Assembly (NCBI GenBank): GCA_025153445.1 | Contig: JANZNS010000001.1 | Coordinates: 496,001-560,000, forward strand | DNA length: 64,000 nucleotides | Direction of reading: 5' to 3' | Origin: Marinobacter sp. BGYM27 | GTDB taxonomy: Bacteria > Pseudomonadota > Gammaproteobacteria > Pseudomonadales > Oleiphilaceae | Shown here: piece by piece, positions 8,031-17,677 of the stretch | How positions within the stretch are numbered: the first letter of the stretch is position 1 | How the letters are laid out: each line of letters begins with the position of its first letter | Made by a program: the position numbers and the translations under genes | The notes under the pieces: generated by a model | Seen by the model: the letters and a program-made list of their open reading frames with translations, nothing else | Told to the model about the DNA's origin: nothing | Databases searched by the model: none

Positions 8031-9670
8031 TGAAGCTTGGTCTCTCTGAGTTTGCGGACAAAGTCCGGCGCGTCAAAGCTGTCTGCTCTGGCACTATCCC
8101 AGTACTTCACGAACACCGGATTATCGGTCTTGCCGTCGATGAGGACACCAGGCTCCAGAAACCGGAACAGGTCCATGTAGGGCTGTACTTCGTTCTCGGA
8201 TATCCGCCGAATGATGTGTTCTGGCCCCAGCTCCTGCGGATGATTCAGGCCTGCCGCGCCCAACAGATTGGCCAACGCGTCCATGGTGTTGCGATGAAAG
8301 TTGCTGACCCGCAAGCTTTTGTCGGCAACGTCGAGCTTGTTGCTGCGCCTTGGGTTCTGGGTTGCAACACCACTGGGGCATTTGTCGTTGTGGCAGTTAA
8401 GTGACTGGATGCAGCCCAGTGAGAACATGAAGCCCCGGGCCGAGTTGCACCAGTCGGCACCCAGTGCGATGGTCCTGGCTATATCGAATCCGGACGTTAC
8501 TTTCCCTGCCGCTCCGATCGCAATATCTTCCCGCAAGTTGGCGCCGACCAGCGTGTTGTGAACCAGTAGCAAGGCTTCCGTCATCGGCATGCCCAGCCGG
8601 TTGATAAACTCGAGTGGAGCCGCGCCCGTGCCGCCTTCACCGCCATCAACAACGATAAAGTCCGGTCGCTTGCCGGTCGCCAACATGGCTTTGACCAGAG
8701 AGAACCACTCCCATGGATGGCCAATCGCGATTTTGAACCCCACCGGTTTGCCGCCCGAGAGTTTGCGCAGGCGCTCGATAAACGTCATGAGCTCCAACGG
8801 CGTGCTGAACGCGGAGTGTTGAGCTGGCGATACCACTTCCTTGCCTACCGGAACGCCTCTAGCCTCCGCTATTTCGGGCGTTACCTTTGCGGCGGGCAGG
8901 ATGCCACCGTGCCCCGGCTTAGCGCCTTGCGAGAGTTTTATCTCGATCATTTTGACTTGGTCCAGCGCGGCATTCTTCACAAACTTCGCTTCGTCGAAGG
9001 TGCCATCGTCGTTCCGGCATCCAAAATAGCCGGAGCCAATTTCCCATACCAGATCGCCGCCGTACTGGCGGTGATAGCGGGAAATGGACCCTTCGCCGGT
9101 GTCATGATAAAAGCCACTTTTGAGTGCACCATGGTTGAGGGCGAGGATGGCGTTGGCAGACAGCGAGCCGAAGCTCATAGCTGAAATATTGAACACACTG
9201 GCGTTGTAGGGCTTTTTGCAATCTTTGCCGATCAAAATGCGGAAGTCGCTGTGATCGTGCCCGACAGGTTTAAGTGAGTGGTTAATCCACTCGTAGCCCT
9301 CGTGGTACATCTCGTGAAGCGAGCCGAACGGGCGTTTGTCCAGCACGTCTTTGGCACGCTGATATACAACTGAGCGTTGTTCCCGGGAAAAGGGCCGTTC
9401 TTCAGTGTCGGCGTAGATAAAATACTGGCGGATTTCAGGTCCGATTGATTCAAGGAAGTAACGTAAGTGCGCCAGGATCGGGTAGTTGCGGCTGATTGTG
9501 TGTGTGCGCTGGTTCAGGTCATAGATGCCGACAGTGATGAGGATTCCGAACAGGAGTGGCAGCAGCGCAAACCACGGATCAAGCCAGACCAGTGGCAAGG
9601 TGATGATAAAACCAATCACGCTGCCAGTGAGCGCGCCATACCGCAATGGAAGTGGGGAAAGTTTCGACAT
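8027..9670 (-). CDS. FMN-binding glutamate synthase family protein
   Basis: Oxidoreductase of the GltB2-like family, related to the FMN-binding synthase domain of ferredoxin-dependent glutamate synthase. The 547-residue protein has hydrophobic segments within the first 45 residues, suggesting membrane attachment, then a TIM-barrel FMN domain with the motifs GFKIAIGHPWEWF, VVDGGEGGTGAAPLEF and a cysteine-rich stretch near residues 415-440 (LGCIQSLNC, then NDKCPSG) that could hold an iron-sulfur cluster. The glutaminase domain of true GltB is absent, so it is not a complete glutamate synthase. The physiological substrate of these short stand-alone proteins is unknown. The gene is monocistronic or weakly linked to thiQ, which ends 74 bases away. 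Confidence 0.88.
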   Translation of the reverse strand: MSKLSPLPLRYGALTGSVIGFIITLPLVWLDPWFALLPLLFGILITVGIYDLNQRTHTISRNYPILAHLRYFLESIGPEIRQYFIYADTEERPFSREQRSVVYQRAKDVLDKRPFGSLHEMYHEGYEWINHSLKPVGHDHSDFRILIGKDCKKPYNASVFNISAMSFGSLSANAILALNHGALKSGFYHDTGEGSISRYHRQYGGDLVWEIGSGYFGCRNDDGTFDEAKFVKNAALDQVKMIEIKLSQGAKPGHGGILPAAKVTPEIAEARGVPVGKEVVSPAQHSAFSTPLELMTFIERLRKLSGGKPVGFKIAIGHPWEWFSLVKAMLATGKRPDFIVVDGGEGGTGAAPLEFINRLGMPMTEALLLVHNTLVGANLREDIAIGAAGKVTSGFDIARTIALGADWCNSARGFMFSLGCIQSLNCHNDKCPSGVATQNPRRSNKLDVADKSLRVSNFHRNTMDALANLLGAAGLNHPQELGPEHIIRRISENEVQPYMDLFRFLEPGVLIDGKTDNPVFVKYWDSARADSFDAPDFVRKLRETKLH

Positions 9671-9743
9671 GTGCCTGATGATTCTCCTGTTTTCCGTTGG
9701 CCGGCTATTGCCCGCCTTTTGGTATTGGCCCTAGTGTAGAGGA

Positions 9744-10364
9744 TCAGCTTGCCAGAACCTTGACCTGATCTGCCAGCCTGCGGGCATCATCCGGGTCATG
9801 ACTGACCAGAATGATTGCTGCACCGCGATGTTTTTCGGTTTCCAGTAACGACCAGAGTATGGCACGGGACTCGTGATCGAGGCCGGTAAACGGCTCATCC
9901 AGCAGTAAAACAGGTTGCCTGCGCAGCAGCGCACGGGCCATGGCAACCCGCTGGCGCTGACCGCCTGAGAGCTCGGTAGGGTAACGCTGCCATAATCCTG
10001 CCAGCCCGACAGTCTCAAGTAGCATCCGAATGCGATTGTCATCGTCAGCCGTCAGCTTCAGGCCCGGGTCGATGCCAAGCCCGATATTGTCCCGCACAGG
10101 CAGATGGTCGAACAGGTTGTGCTCCTGAAATACGGATGTCACCGGTCTTTGCCAGGGAGGGGCGCTAGTGAAACTTGTCTTGCTCCAGAGCAAGTCACCA
10201 GTATCCGGCTCCAGGAAACCGGCGATCAGATTGAGTAGGGTACTCTTACCGCAACCGCTGGGGCCCGTAATGGCCAGGCACTCGCCTGCCGCTACCTGGC
10301 AGTCGAACTCGAAATGGGATGCGGAGCCCGGGTAGCGGAAACTGATCTCATGAACGTCGAGCAT
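9744..10364 (-). CDS. thiQ: Thiamine ABC transporter ATP-binding protein ThiQ
   Basis: ATPase of the thiamine / thiamine pyrophosphate importer. Motifs are complete: Walker A GPSGCGKST, signature LSGGQRQR and Walker B VLLLDEPFTGLD. The start chosen gives MLDVHEISFRYPG, which fits ThiQ proteins; a start 21 bases upstream is possible. With this start, 206 residues, it overlaps the thiP end by 17 bases, so translation is coupled. Third gene of thiBPQ behind a TPP riboswitch; the riboswitch and gene order make the thiamine assignment secure. Confidence 0.93.
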   Translation of the reverse strand: MLDVHEISFRYPGSASHFEFDCQVAAGECLAITGPSGCGKSTLLNLIAGFLEPDTGDLLWSKTSFTSAPPWQRPVTSVFQEHNLFDHLPVRDNIGLGIDPGLKLTADDDNRIRMLLETVGLAGLWQRYPTELSGGQRQRVAMARALLRRQPVLLLDEPFTGLDHESRAILWSLLETEKHRGAAIILVSHDPDDARRLADQVKVLAS

Positions 10365-12051
10365 AAGCGTCTCCCGAGTCATCATCTGAAATTGGATTGA
10401 GCGTTTCGGGCTCTGAAATAACGTCAGGCAGGCGTCTTCCGATTCGTTGAAGTGTGGCGAATATGCCGGCCAGAACGCTCACAAGTAACAGTGCAGTGCC
10501 TGCAGCTGCATCAAGTTGATAACTGGCGAGTTGCTGATACAGCAACATCGGTAGAGTGGGGCTTGCCGGGTTGCCGAACAGGGCAATGATGCTGAAGTCT
10601 CCCAGTGACAGCGCGATGGCGTAGGCGAGGGCCAGTGTGAGTGGTCGCCGGATCAGCGGCCAGAAAAGGAACTGCCAACGATAAAAACCTCGAATGCCGA
10701 GTTGATCCGCCACCCTTAGCGCTCCGGGTGATACCGACGACATAGGCCCCCGGAGTACCTGAATTACAAATGGCAATGCCATCAGAGCGTTAATGGCCAT
10801 CACCAGCGCCAGCCCTTGTGTAACCGAGCCCAGTTGCGGTCGCATCAGGATGAACAAGCCCGTGCCCAGCACCAGTGCAGGCACTACGAGTGTAAGGTGA
10901 CCGCTGGCTTCAAGAAGTGCGGCCATTTTTGCGTGATGGCGTTGTCGCATTCCGCTGCTTGCGGCAAGGATGGCGAGACCAAAGCTGACACTGACAAGGC
11001 CTGCACCGATGGCAACCAGCAGGCTTCTGGCAAGGCTGCTCCAGAGTCGGAAATCCGCGATATGGTCTGCCAGTCCGGGTACACCCTTCAGGGCCATCGC
11101 TAGAATTGGCGCCATCAGAAAGACGAAAAACAATCCGAGTAGGGCGCCGTCCCGAATCCGGTACCACCCTTCAGTATCGACTCGTGAAAATGTTTCGGAT
11201 GAGCCGCTGTATGGCAGCAGATCTCGGGTTCGTCCGTGACGGCTGGCCAAGGCCCAGAGCGAGCCGCAGACAATCAACTGAATGATCGCCAGCAGGGCAG
11301 CCTGTCCAAAATCGAATTCGTATCGCAGCGCCTGATAGATGGCCACTTCAATGGTCGTTGTCGAGGGGCCGCCGCCGAGCGTCATCACGATGGCGAAGCT
11401 GGTAAAACACAGTGTGAATACCAACGCGGCAAGGCCGGGTATCAGGCGCTTCAACGCAGGCCATTCAAGAGCGCGCCAGATTGCTCCGCTGGTCATCCCC
11501 AGTTGGCTCGCTATTTTCCAGTGACTGGCGGGTATCCGTTCCAGGGTCTGCACCATGACGCGTGCAGCCAGCGGCGCATTAAAGAAAATGTGGGCCAGCA
11601 GGATGCCCTGCAATCCGTAGAGGTTCCAGCGCCAGTCAATTCCGCTGGTCGTCAGCAGGGTGTTAAGCCAGCCAGTGCGACCGTAGACCGCCACAATGCC
11701 GAATACTGCCACTATAGAGGGCAGCACCAGACTTAACTCCATCAGTCGCAAAAGGGCGTTGCGTCCGCGGAAGTGTTTCTGGCGTACCAAGGCCCGGGCA
11801 ACGGGCGCCGCAATAACGAGGCTAAGGAGGGTTGAGAGCGCAGCCTGAACCACGCTGAACTGGATAACCTGCCGCAGGTAGCTGCTCTCCCATAGACGGG
11901 CGAGAGCTCCACCCTCCCATTGCCAGATTAGCGCGCCGAGGCCGGCTGACGAGATCAGCGCGATGATGCCGGCAATCACCAGGCCGGGGCCGAGTTGCCA
12001 GCCCGCGACGCTCAGGGGCGGGTTTCTCAATTGGCGATCGCGTTCAGCCAC
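10348..12051 (-). CDS. thiP: Thiamine ABC transporter permease ThiP
   Basis: Fused permease of the thiamine importer, 567 residues with about twelve membrane helices in two homologous halves, as usual for ThiP and FbpB-like permeases. EAA-type loops occur in both halves: IPASHWKIASQLGMTSGAIW in the first and SPGALRVADQLGIRGFYRW in the second. The GTG start overlaps the end of thiB by 25 bases and its own end overlaps thiQ, so the whole operon is translationally linked. A TTG directly at the thiB stop is an alternative start. Confidence 0.93.
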   Translation of the reverse strand: MAERDRQLRNPPLSVAGWQLGPGLVIAGIIALISSAGLGALIWQWEGGALARLWESSYLRQVIQFSVVQAALSTLLSLVIAAPVARALVRQKHFRGRNALLRLMELSLVLPSIVAVFGIVAVYGRTGWLNTLLTTSGIDWRWNLYGLQGILLAHIFFNAPLAARVMVQTLERIPASHWKIASQLGMTSGAIWRALEWPALKRLIPGLAALVFTLCFTSFAIVMTLGGGPSTTTIEVAIYQALRYEFDFGQAALLAIIQLIVCGSLWALASRHGRTRDLLPYSGSSETFSRVDTEGWYRIRDGALLGLFFVFLMAPILAMALKGVPGLADHIADFRLWSSLARSLLVAIGAGLVSVSFGLAILAASSGMRQRHHAKMAALLEASGHLTLVVPALVLGTGLFILMRPQLGSVTQGLALVMAINALMALPFVIQVLRGPMSSVSPGALRVADQLGIRGFYRWQFLFWPLIRRPLTLALAYAIALSLGDFSIIALFGNPASPTLPMLLYQQLASYQLDAAAGTALLLVSVLAGIFATLQRIGRRLPDVISEPETLNPISDDDSGDAYARRS

Positions 12052-13025
12052 TCACTGATCCAGTCTTTTCGGTGGTTGGAGACCGTTTCCGGTTTTATAA
12101 AAAGGGTTTTATCGGGTTGTATCAGGTGGTCAAACACAGCGGGCAGCGCATCGCCGATATCTGTGGCGGGGTACATTACGTTCTTCAGCGGGATCTCATT
12201 CTGGAATCCGGGCTTTAACATGAATTCGAGAAACTGCTTCGCGAGCTCCGGATGCGCGCTATGAGCGACTCGTGCCGCTACTTCCACCTGAAGATAATGC
12301 CCCTCAGAGAACTCGGCGGCCTGGTAACGTTCAGTCTTGTCTACCGCCATGTGGTAAGCAGGCGAAGTGCTATATGACAACACCATGGGCGCCTCGCCAT
12401 TCATGAACAGCGAGAAGTAGGCATCGCTCCAGCCTTTTGTGATCGTCAGAATTTTAGGTTGAAGCTGCTTCCACTTTTCCGGTGCCTGATCGCCGTATAT
12501 TGCTTTCATCCATAGCATCAGGCCCAGGCCGGGAGTGCTGGTGCGAGGATCTTCAATAATGATTTTAAGGTCATCCGGCGCGTTGATCAGCGCCTCCAGA
12601 CTTTTCGGAGGTGAAGCGAGCTGTTTGGTGTCGTATACGAATGCAAAATAGCCCCAGTCGTAAGGCACGAAGGTGTCGTCTTGCCAATCAACAGGAAGCG
12701 AAACTGCTGACGTATCAATGTTATGGGGAACCAGTAGCCCGGTTGCTCTGGCTTCAGAGAGTGTGTTGGCGTCCAGGCCCAGAACAATGTCAGCCGGAGT
12801 GGAAGAGCCTTCAAGTCGCAGCCGGTGCACCAATGCCACACTGCTGTCGAGTGCAACAAAACGGATCTGGCAGTCGCAGCCGGCTTCAAAGGCAGTTTTG
12901 ATGGCAGGGCCCGGGCCCCATTCCGATACAAATGACGGGTAGGTGTAGACCGTTAGCGTTGTTTGCGCGTAAGGAATACCGGGTGCTATCAGAAACCCCA
13001 GCGCCAGCAGGGCTTTTTTAAACAT
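12027..13025 (-). CDS. thiB: Thiamine-binding periplasmic protein ThiB
   Basis: Periplasmic receptor for thiamine and its phosphates. The ATG at 13025 is preceded by GGTGG; a GTG nine bases upstream is also possible. A signal peptide covers about residues 1-21 (ends GIPYAQ). The mature protein begins TTLTVYTYPSFVSEWGPGP, typical of ThiB, and carries Cys residues in AGCDCQIRF. The length, 332 residues, is normal. First gene of thiBPQ and directly downstream of a TPP riboswitch, so thiamine sufficiency should shut it off. Confidence 0.93.
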   Translation of the reverse strand: MFKKALLALGFLIAPGIPYAQTTLTVYTYPSFVSEWGPGPAIKTAFEAGCDCQIRFVALDSSVALVHRLRLEGSSTPADIVLGLDANTLSEARATGLLVPHNIDTSAVSLPVDWQDDTFVPYDWGYFAFVYDTKQLASPPKSLEALINAPDDLKIIIEDPRTSTPGLGLMLWMKAIYGDQAPEKWKQLQPKILTITKGWSDAYFSLFMNGEAPMVLSYSTSPAYHMAVDKTERYQAAEFSEGHYLQVEVAARVAHSAHPELAKQFLEFMLKPGFQNEIPLKNVMYPATDIGDALPAVFDHLIQPDKTLFIKPETVSNHRKDWISEWLNAIAN

Positions 13026-13095
13026 GGAGGCCACCGTTAATCGCTAATTGGAAAGAGTCGATACAACGGGGCGCGCGAAAAAAACCGGCAAAGGC

Positions 13096-13178
13096 TCAAT
13101 CCCTGTATCGGCATTATCCGTATCAGGTTCCGCGGGTTTGATCTCAGCCTGACTAAAACAATCTCAGGCACCCCGATG
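13096..13178 (-). promoter_or_regulatory. TPP riboswitch (THI element) of thiBPQ
   Basis: Read on the minus strand, the conserved parts of the THI element appear in order: TCGGGGTGCC, then GGCTGAGAT, then the pyrophosphate-sensing block with GGAACCTGAT, CGGATAATGCCG and the closing CAGGGA. TPP binding normally folds the leader so that translation or transcription of the downstream genes stops. No intrinsic terminator is obvious between it and thiB, so control of translation start is more likely. Confidence 0.95.
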
Positions 13179-13396
13179 AGATGGTCTAGGATAACGTATA
13201 AGGGCAACAGAAAAATACAACGGTTGGATTCGGCCAAAGTTTCCAGTCGAGATTGTTGGTAATGTGTGATGTTTAGACATATAACTAAAACGGTGCGGGA
13301 ATTCAGGGTTATTGATATTTTTTAAAGTGACTAAGAGGACTTTTACAGAGTTTATCGGCTGTTTTTGCCGGAATGCGCCATGAAACTCACTGAATT

Positions 13397-13425
13397 TTGA
13401 TATTTTGAGTTCAAATGAATAAACT
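13397..13425 (+). promoter_or_regulatory. Sigma-70-type promoter of BCCT gene
   Basis: TTGATA at 13397-13402 and TAAACT at 13420-13425 are separated by exactly 17 bases, about 60 bases before the start codon. Inferred from consensus only. Confidence 0.5.
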
Positions 13426-13487
13426 TAAGCGCTTGTAACTTAGTACCCGGTTAAAGGGTGCACACATTCGGTGTTAGGAGGCTTTAC

Positions 13488-15074
13488 GTGAGCGAAGTCG
13501 TAAAAGACGAATACTCCACCGACTATCAGGCAGGTCAGGACAATATTACGCCCCTCGGGCTTGACCTACACAAGTCGGTGTTTTTTATTACCGCGATTTT
13601 GATAATCGTGTTTGTTGTCGGAACTCTGATGTTTCCCGACATCTCCAAATCGCTGCTTAATGGCGCGAAAACGGGCGCTATCGAGCACTTTGACTGGCTG
13701 TTTCTGATCAGCGGCAATATTTTTGTCATCTTTTGTCTTGCGCTGATTGTGTTGCCGGTTGGCAAGATTCGTCTTGGCGGGGACGACGCGAAGCCGGAAT
13801 TCAGCAATATATCCTGGTTTGCGATGTTGTTTGCCGCCGGTATGGGTATCGGCCTGATGTTCTGGAGTGTCGCTGAGCCAGTAGCTTATTATACCGACTG
13901 GTATGGTACGCCTCTGAACGTGGCGGCTAATTCGCCAGAAGGTGCCAAGCTGGCAATGGGCGCAACGATGTACCACTGGGGCCTCCACCCGTGGGCGATC
14001 TATGCTGTTGTTGCCTTGTCGTTAGCATTCTTTGCTTTCAACAAGGGCATGCCGCTGACACTGCGTTCCGCTTTCTTCCCGATCTTCGGTGATCGCGTGT
14101 GGGGCTGGATTGGCGATGTGATTGATATCATCGCGGTACTGGCCACCATATTTGGTCTTGCAACCTCTCTCGGGTTTGGTGCGCAACAGGCGGCATCGGG
14201 TCTGCACTACCTGTTTGATATCAGCAATGGTATCTCCACCCAGATGATTATTATTGCGGGTGTCACGACCGTTGCTCTGATCTCGGTTTTGCGCGGTCTT
14301 GATGGCGGTGTTAAGACCCTCAGTAATATCAATATGGGGCTCGCAGCAGCCTTGTTGTTGTTCGTGCTGGTTGCCGGGCCAACGCTGGAGATCTTCAGCA
14401 CCATGTGGACCACGGCATCATCGTACGTTGGTAATATCGTGCCGTTGAGTAATCCGTTTGGCCGGGAAGATGAGAGCTGGTTTCACGGTTGGACTGTCTT
14501 CTACTGGGCATGGTGGATTTCCTGGTCACCTTTCGTCGGTATGTTTATCGCCCGTGTCTCCAAAGGCCGGACTGTAAGAGAGTTTGTTACCGCTGTACTG
14601 TTGATCCCAACCCTGATTACAGTCGTTTGGATGAGCACTTTCGGTGGCTCTGCTCTGGCGCAAATCCAGTCAGGTATCGGTTCACTGGCCACGGACGGTT
14701 TGGGCGAGGTGTCGCTGGCCATGTTCCAGATGCTCGAGAATATTCCGTTCACCGCGATTACCTCCTTCCTGGGTATCGTGCTGGTGCTGGTGTTCTTTGT
14801 AACCTCTTCGGACTCAGGTTCGCTGGTTATTGACAGCATCACGGCGGGCGGCAAGCTTGATGCGCCGACTGCACAGCGCGTGTTCTGGGCTGTGATGGAA
14901 GGTGCTATCGCTGCAGCGCTGATCTTCGGCGGTGGTGCAGATGCGCTGACGACGCTTCAGGCGGGCGCGGTGAGTGCGGGTCTGCCGTTCACGATCATCC
15001 TGCTGGTGATGTGTTATGGCCTGATGAAAGGGCTATACAACGAGAAAGCACTGATGGATGCCGGCATGAAGTAA
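13488..15074 (+). CDS. BCCT-family betaine/carnitine/choline transporter
   Basis: Sodium- or proton-coupled carrier for quaternary ammonium compounds such as glycine betaine, used for osmoprotection or as nutrient. GTG at 13488 is chosen because a perfect AGGAGG lies six bases upstream; an upstream frame extension has no ribosome site. The 528-residue protein has twelve predicted membrane helices and the family signature WTVFYWAWWISWSPFVG around residue 335, including the aromatic box that binds the trimethylammonium group. The glycine-rich stretch AAGMGIGLMFWSVAEP is also typical. The cytoplasmic tails are short, unlike osmosensing BetP. Terminated by a strong hairpin. Family certain; exact substrate not determined. 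Confidence 0.93.
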   Translation: MSEVVKDEYSTDYQAGQDNITPLGLDLHKSVFFITAILIIVFVVGTLMFPDISKSLLNGAKTGAIEHFDWLFLISGNIFVIFCLALIVLPVGKIRLGGDDAKPEFSNISWFAMLFAAGMGIGLMFWSVAEPVAYYTDWYGTPLNVAANSPEGAKLAMGATMYHWGLHPWAIYAVVALSLAFFAFNKGMPLTLRSAFFPIFGDRVWGWIGDVIDIIAVLATIFGLATSLGFGAQQAASGLHYLFDISNGISTQMIIIAGVTTVALISVLRGLDGGVKTLSNINMGLAAALLLFVLVAGPTLEIFSTMWTTASSYVGNIVPLSNPFGREDESWFHGWTVFYWAWWISWSPFVGMFIARVSKGRTVREFVTAVLLIPTLITVVWMSTFGGSALAQIQSGIGSLATDGLGEVSLAMFQMLENIPFTAITSFLGIVLVLVFFVTSSDSGSLVIDSITAGGKLDAPTAQRVFWAVMEGAIAAALIFGGGADALTTLQAGAVSAGLPFTIILLVMCYGLMKGLYNEKALMDAGMK

Positions 15075-15093
15075 AGTCGCCCGGCAAACAAAA

Positions 15094-15124
15094 AACCCTG
15101 TCAGGTGGCTGACAGGGTTTTTTT
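15094..15124. terminator. Bidirectional rho-independent terminator
   Basis: Eleven-base-pair stem (15094-15104 with 15109-15119), GTGG loop, T-run on the plus strand and A-run on the left side that serves the minus strand. It ends the BCCT transcript and can end the convergent ligase operon. Confidence 0.92.
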
Positions 15125-15176
15125 ATGGCTGGTCGCTTATTGCCAGAGCTCTGTTGCCCGAATCGTGTTCTCGGAA

Positions 15177-16166
15177 TCAGGCAGACGCTTTGGTTGTTCT
15201 TGAGTCGGCGAACTGAGAGTTGGTGTGGTTGAACCGTGACATTGCATACTCCACCCGTGCTTCTGGCGTCAGGTGAGGGCGTTTGATCCCTTCAACGTGA
15301 CGCAGGCGGGGAAGTAGCCCCTTGCCGTTCGCCATCTGAATGGCGAGCCCTGGTCGGGCGTTAAGCTCGAGCAGGATCGGCCCTTTGGTTTCATCCAGTA
15401 CCAGGTCCGCCCCCATGTAGCCGAGGCCCGTCGCTTCATAGCAGCGTGACGCCATCAGCAGCATGGTGTGCCAGTCCTGAACACGGATATGCTTCAGTGA
15501 CAGGTTGGTATCCGGGTGGACGGTCACTGGTCGGTTGTACTGCACGGCGTTGAGGCTCTCGCCGGTGGCGATATCGATGCCGACACCGATGGCGCCCTGG
15601 TGCAGGTTGGCTTTGCCGTCAGATGCTTTGGTTGCCAGGCGCAGCATTGCCATTACCGGATATCCCTTGAAAACCACGATCCGGATATCAGGCACCCCCT
15701 GAAACGAATAGTCGGTCAGTGATGAGCTGCACTGGATCAGGTCTTCAATGATTGCAACATCGGGCGTGCCGCCAAGCGAGTACAGGCCGGCCAGAATGTT
15801 GGTGAGATGGCGTTCGAGTGCGCCAATGGTGACGGCCACCCCTGATGCCTTGATAAACAGGTCATCTTCCCGATGGGTGATGACCATAATGCCCTTGCCA
15901 CCGGAGCCCTTTGCCGGCTTGATGGCAAATCCGGACATGTTCTCGACCCTTTCCCGGAAGTGGGAGATTTCGTGTTGCTGGGCAACCACCTGCATCAGTT
16001 TCGGGCTGGCAACGTCGTACTCGGCTGCGACCAGTTTGGTCTTCAGCTTGTTGTCTACCAGAGGGTAGGCATGGCGCTCGTTGTACCGGGCAATGTAATC
16101 CACATTGCGCCGGTTCATATTGAGCATGCCGCGGCTGCTAAGCTCCCGTGGAGTGATCCACCGCAT
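15177..16166 (-). CDS. Alpha-L-glutamate ligase-like protein (RimK-related ATP-grasp)
   Basis: ATP-grasp enzyme related to RimK, expected to form an amide bond between an amino acid and a peptide or small-molecule acceptor. The 329-residue protein has the nucleotide-binding stretch FAIKPAKGSGGKGIMVIT and the metal-binding end YMGADLVLDETKG with LLELNARPG. Start ATG overlaps the stop of the upstream 7TM gene by one base (ATGA), so the two are translated together. It is the last gene of a three-gene operon with a 7TM transglutaminase-like protein and a retropepsin-like lipoprotein; this trio is conserved in many gammaproteobacteria and was predicted computationally to modify peptides. The acceptor is unknown here. 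Confidence 0.9.
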   Translation of the reverse strand: MRWITPRELSSRGMLNMNRRNVDYIARYNERHAYPLVDNKLKTKLVAAEYDVASPKLMQVVAQQHEISHFRERVENMSGFAIKPAKGSGGKGIMVITHREDDLFIKASGVAVTIGALERHLTNILAGLYSLGGTPDVAIIEDLIQCSSSLTDYSFQGVPDIRIVVFKGYPVMAMLRLATKASDGKANLHQGAIGVGIDIATGESLNAVQYNRPVTVHPDTNLSLKHIRVQDWHTMLLMASRCYEATGLGYMGADLVLDETKGPILLELNARPGLAIQMANGKGLLPRLRHVEGIKRPHLTPEARVEYAMSRFNHTNSQFADSRTTKASA

Positions 16167-17677
16167 CAGTCATAGTCCTTCATGGGGTGGAAACGTCGCA
16201 GCTCGCTGAGCTTGTAGCCGGTGTACTGACCCATGATAAGAATGACGGCCAGCAGCACCAGATGGAGCTCCGGGAAGTTGAAGGTCAGGTGACTGGCAAT
16301 CGGTACTGTCATCAGCAGATACGCGAGGATGGCAACAAACAGGCTGCCTGCACCCTGAACCACGACCTCATGCGGGCCTTCTTCTTCCCACAGAATCGAC
16401 ATCCGCTCGATCGTCCAGGCCAGGATAACCATCGGGAAGAAGGTCACCGTCATCCCTGTATTGAAGCCCATCTGATAGCCGACGATGCTGATCGCCGTAC
16501 TCATAAAGATAACCAGTATGATGAGAGTCGCTATTCGCGACACCAATAACAGGTTGAGGCTCGAGAGGTAACCTCGTAGCAGGAGTCCTATGGCAACAAC
16601 ACTGATGAACGTGACCAGTCCTGGGCCGAGCGACGTTTGCAGAAACGCGACGGCAATCAGTACCGGCATGAACGTGCCGGAGGTGCGAATGCCCACAATA
16701 ATCCGCATGAAGGCGACCACAAAAGCCCCGAGCGGCAGCAGAAGCAGCATCTTGAACATGCTTTGTTCTTCAATCGGCAGCTGGTAGAGGCTCAGGAACC
16801 CGAGCCCGTTCTGCATAGCTTCAGCGCGGGATAATTGCAGTGCAGGAACAGTCTGGCGCAGCATCGCAAAACTGACCACTGACTGATCAGCGCCCATGGC
16901 GTCCAGCAATGAGCTGGTCTCGCGGCTCCAGAGTAATACGTTTTCAGGCAGGCCCTGCTGGCCGTTCTGAGGGTTGAACGTCAGCCACTGCTCGCCGTCA
17001 TAAATCTCGAGGAAGGGGCGCAGTGACTGTCGGCGACGCGCGTCTTCCAGCATGATGCCTTCTGATATGCGGGCCGGAATCTCGGCATAGTTGAGTAGAC
17101 GCTCGAGCAATTCAACCCTGTTTGTGCCCGCCATCAGCAGGGCGGTGTTCTGGTTGGGGTCAGCAGAATCGAGAAGCTTGATCAGCTCCCGCGTCATGCT
17201 CTCAGGCGTGCTTGATTTGGCTGCCGCAAGCTCAAGCACTTCTGTTGCGGCGGTCTGTTGGGGTTCTTCCCAGTAGACTGTTTCCGGAACGGGTGGCTTT
17301 TGTGGGGGCGTGGGTTTGGCGTCCGGGTCTGGAATAAACTGCGCTTTGTAATACAGCGTCTGTTCGCCGGTTGCGCTCCTGATGGACCACTCTGCGCGCC
17401 TGTCACCTTCATCCTGTACGATTGAAAAACCATAGCCTGGTGACGCGGCTTGTTCCGACAGTACACGGAATCCGGGAGGTTCATCTGGCAGGTTCATGCT
17501 GATCAGGACCGGGTCGCCCTTGGCTTCAAAGTCGACGCGTGCCTCGATCATCCACACCGGACGCTGTTCACCCGGCAGCCAGGGGATGCCCAGTTCAAAA
17601 TGCCGGAGCATGGATAGGCCGAGACCGGCGAAAATCAACAGCAGGACGGCGGCATAAAACGGATATCTGGATTTCAC
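16166..17677 (-). CDS. Inactive transglutaminase-like domain fused to seven membrane helices
   Basis: Inner-membrane protein of 503 residues. A first membrane helix at about residues 5-26 is followed by a periplasmic region that contains a transglutaminase-like fold (about 130-260); at the place where active enzymes have the catalytic Cys, the sequence reads ALLMAGTNRVELLERLL with no Cys, so it is presumably a binding domain. From about residue 305 onward seven hydrophobic helices follow. The start overlaps the upstream protease gene by four bases. Linked with an ATP-grasp ligase and a retropepsin-like protease. A role as membrane scaffold or receptor for the modified peptide is inference from the conserved neighbourhood. 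Confidence 0.88.
   Translation of the reverse strand: MKSRYPFYAAVLLLIFAGLGLSMLRHFELGIPWLPGEQRPVWMIEARVDFEAKGDPVLISMNLPDEPPGFRVLSEQAASPGYGFSIVQDEGDRRAEWSIRSATGEQTLYYKAQFIPDPDAKPTPPQKPPVPETVYWEEPQQTAATEVLELAAAKSSTPESMTRELIKLLDSADPNQNTALLMAGTNRVELLERLLNYAEIPARISEGIMLEDARRRQSLRPFLEIYDGEQWLTFNPQNGQQGLPENVLLWSRETSSLLDAMGADQSVVSFAMLRQTVPALQLSRAEAMQNGLGFLSLYQLPIEEQSMFKMLLLLPLGAFVVAFMRIIVGIRTSGTFMPVLIAVAFLQTSLGPGLVTFISVVAIGLLLRGYLSSLNLLLVSRIATLIILVIFMSTAISIVGYQMGFNTGMTVTFFPMVILAWTIERMSILWEEEGPHEVVVQGAGSLFVAILAYLLMTVPIASHLTFNFPELHLVLLAVILIMGQYTGYKLSELRRFHPMKDYD

Larger units (their letters stand above)
13026..13487. other. Divergent control region, thiBPQ and BCCT gene
   Basis: The left part holds the TPP riboswitch on the minus strand; the right part holds a sigma-70-type promoter and the ribosome site of the BCCT gene on the plus strand. 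Bases 13200-13390 are A/T-rich with no coding signal. Confidence 0.7.

Noticed and set aside
8717-9184. Plus-strand frame of 155 codons inside the glutamate-synthase-like gene
   Set aside because: Antisense to a conserved enzyme with intact motifs; no ribosome site.
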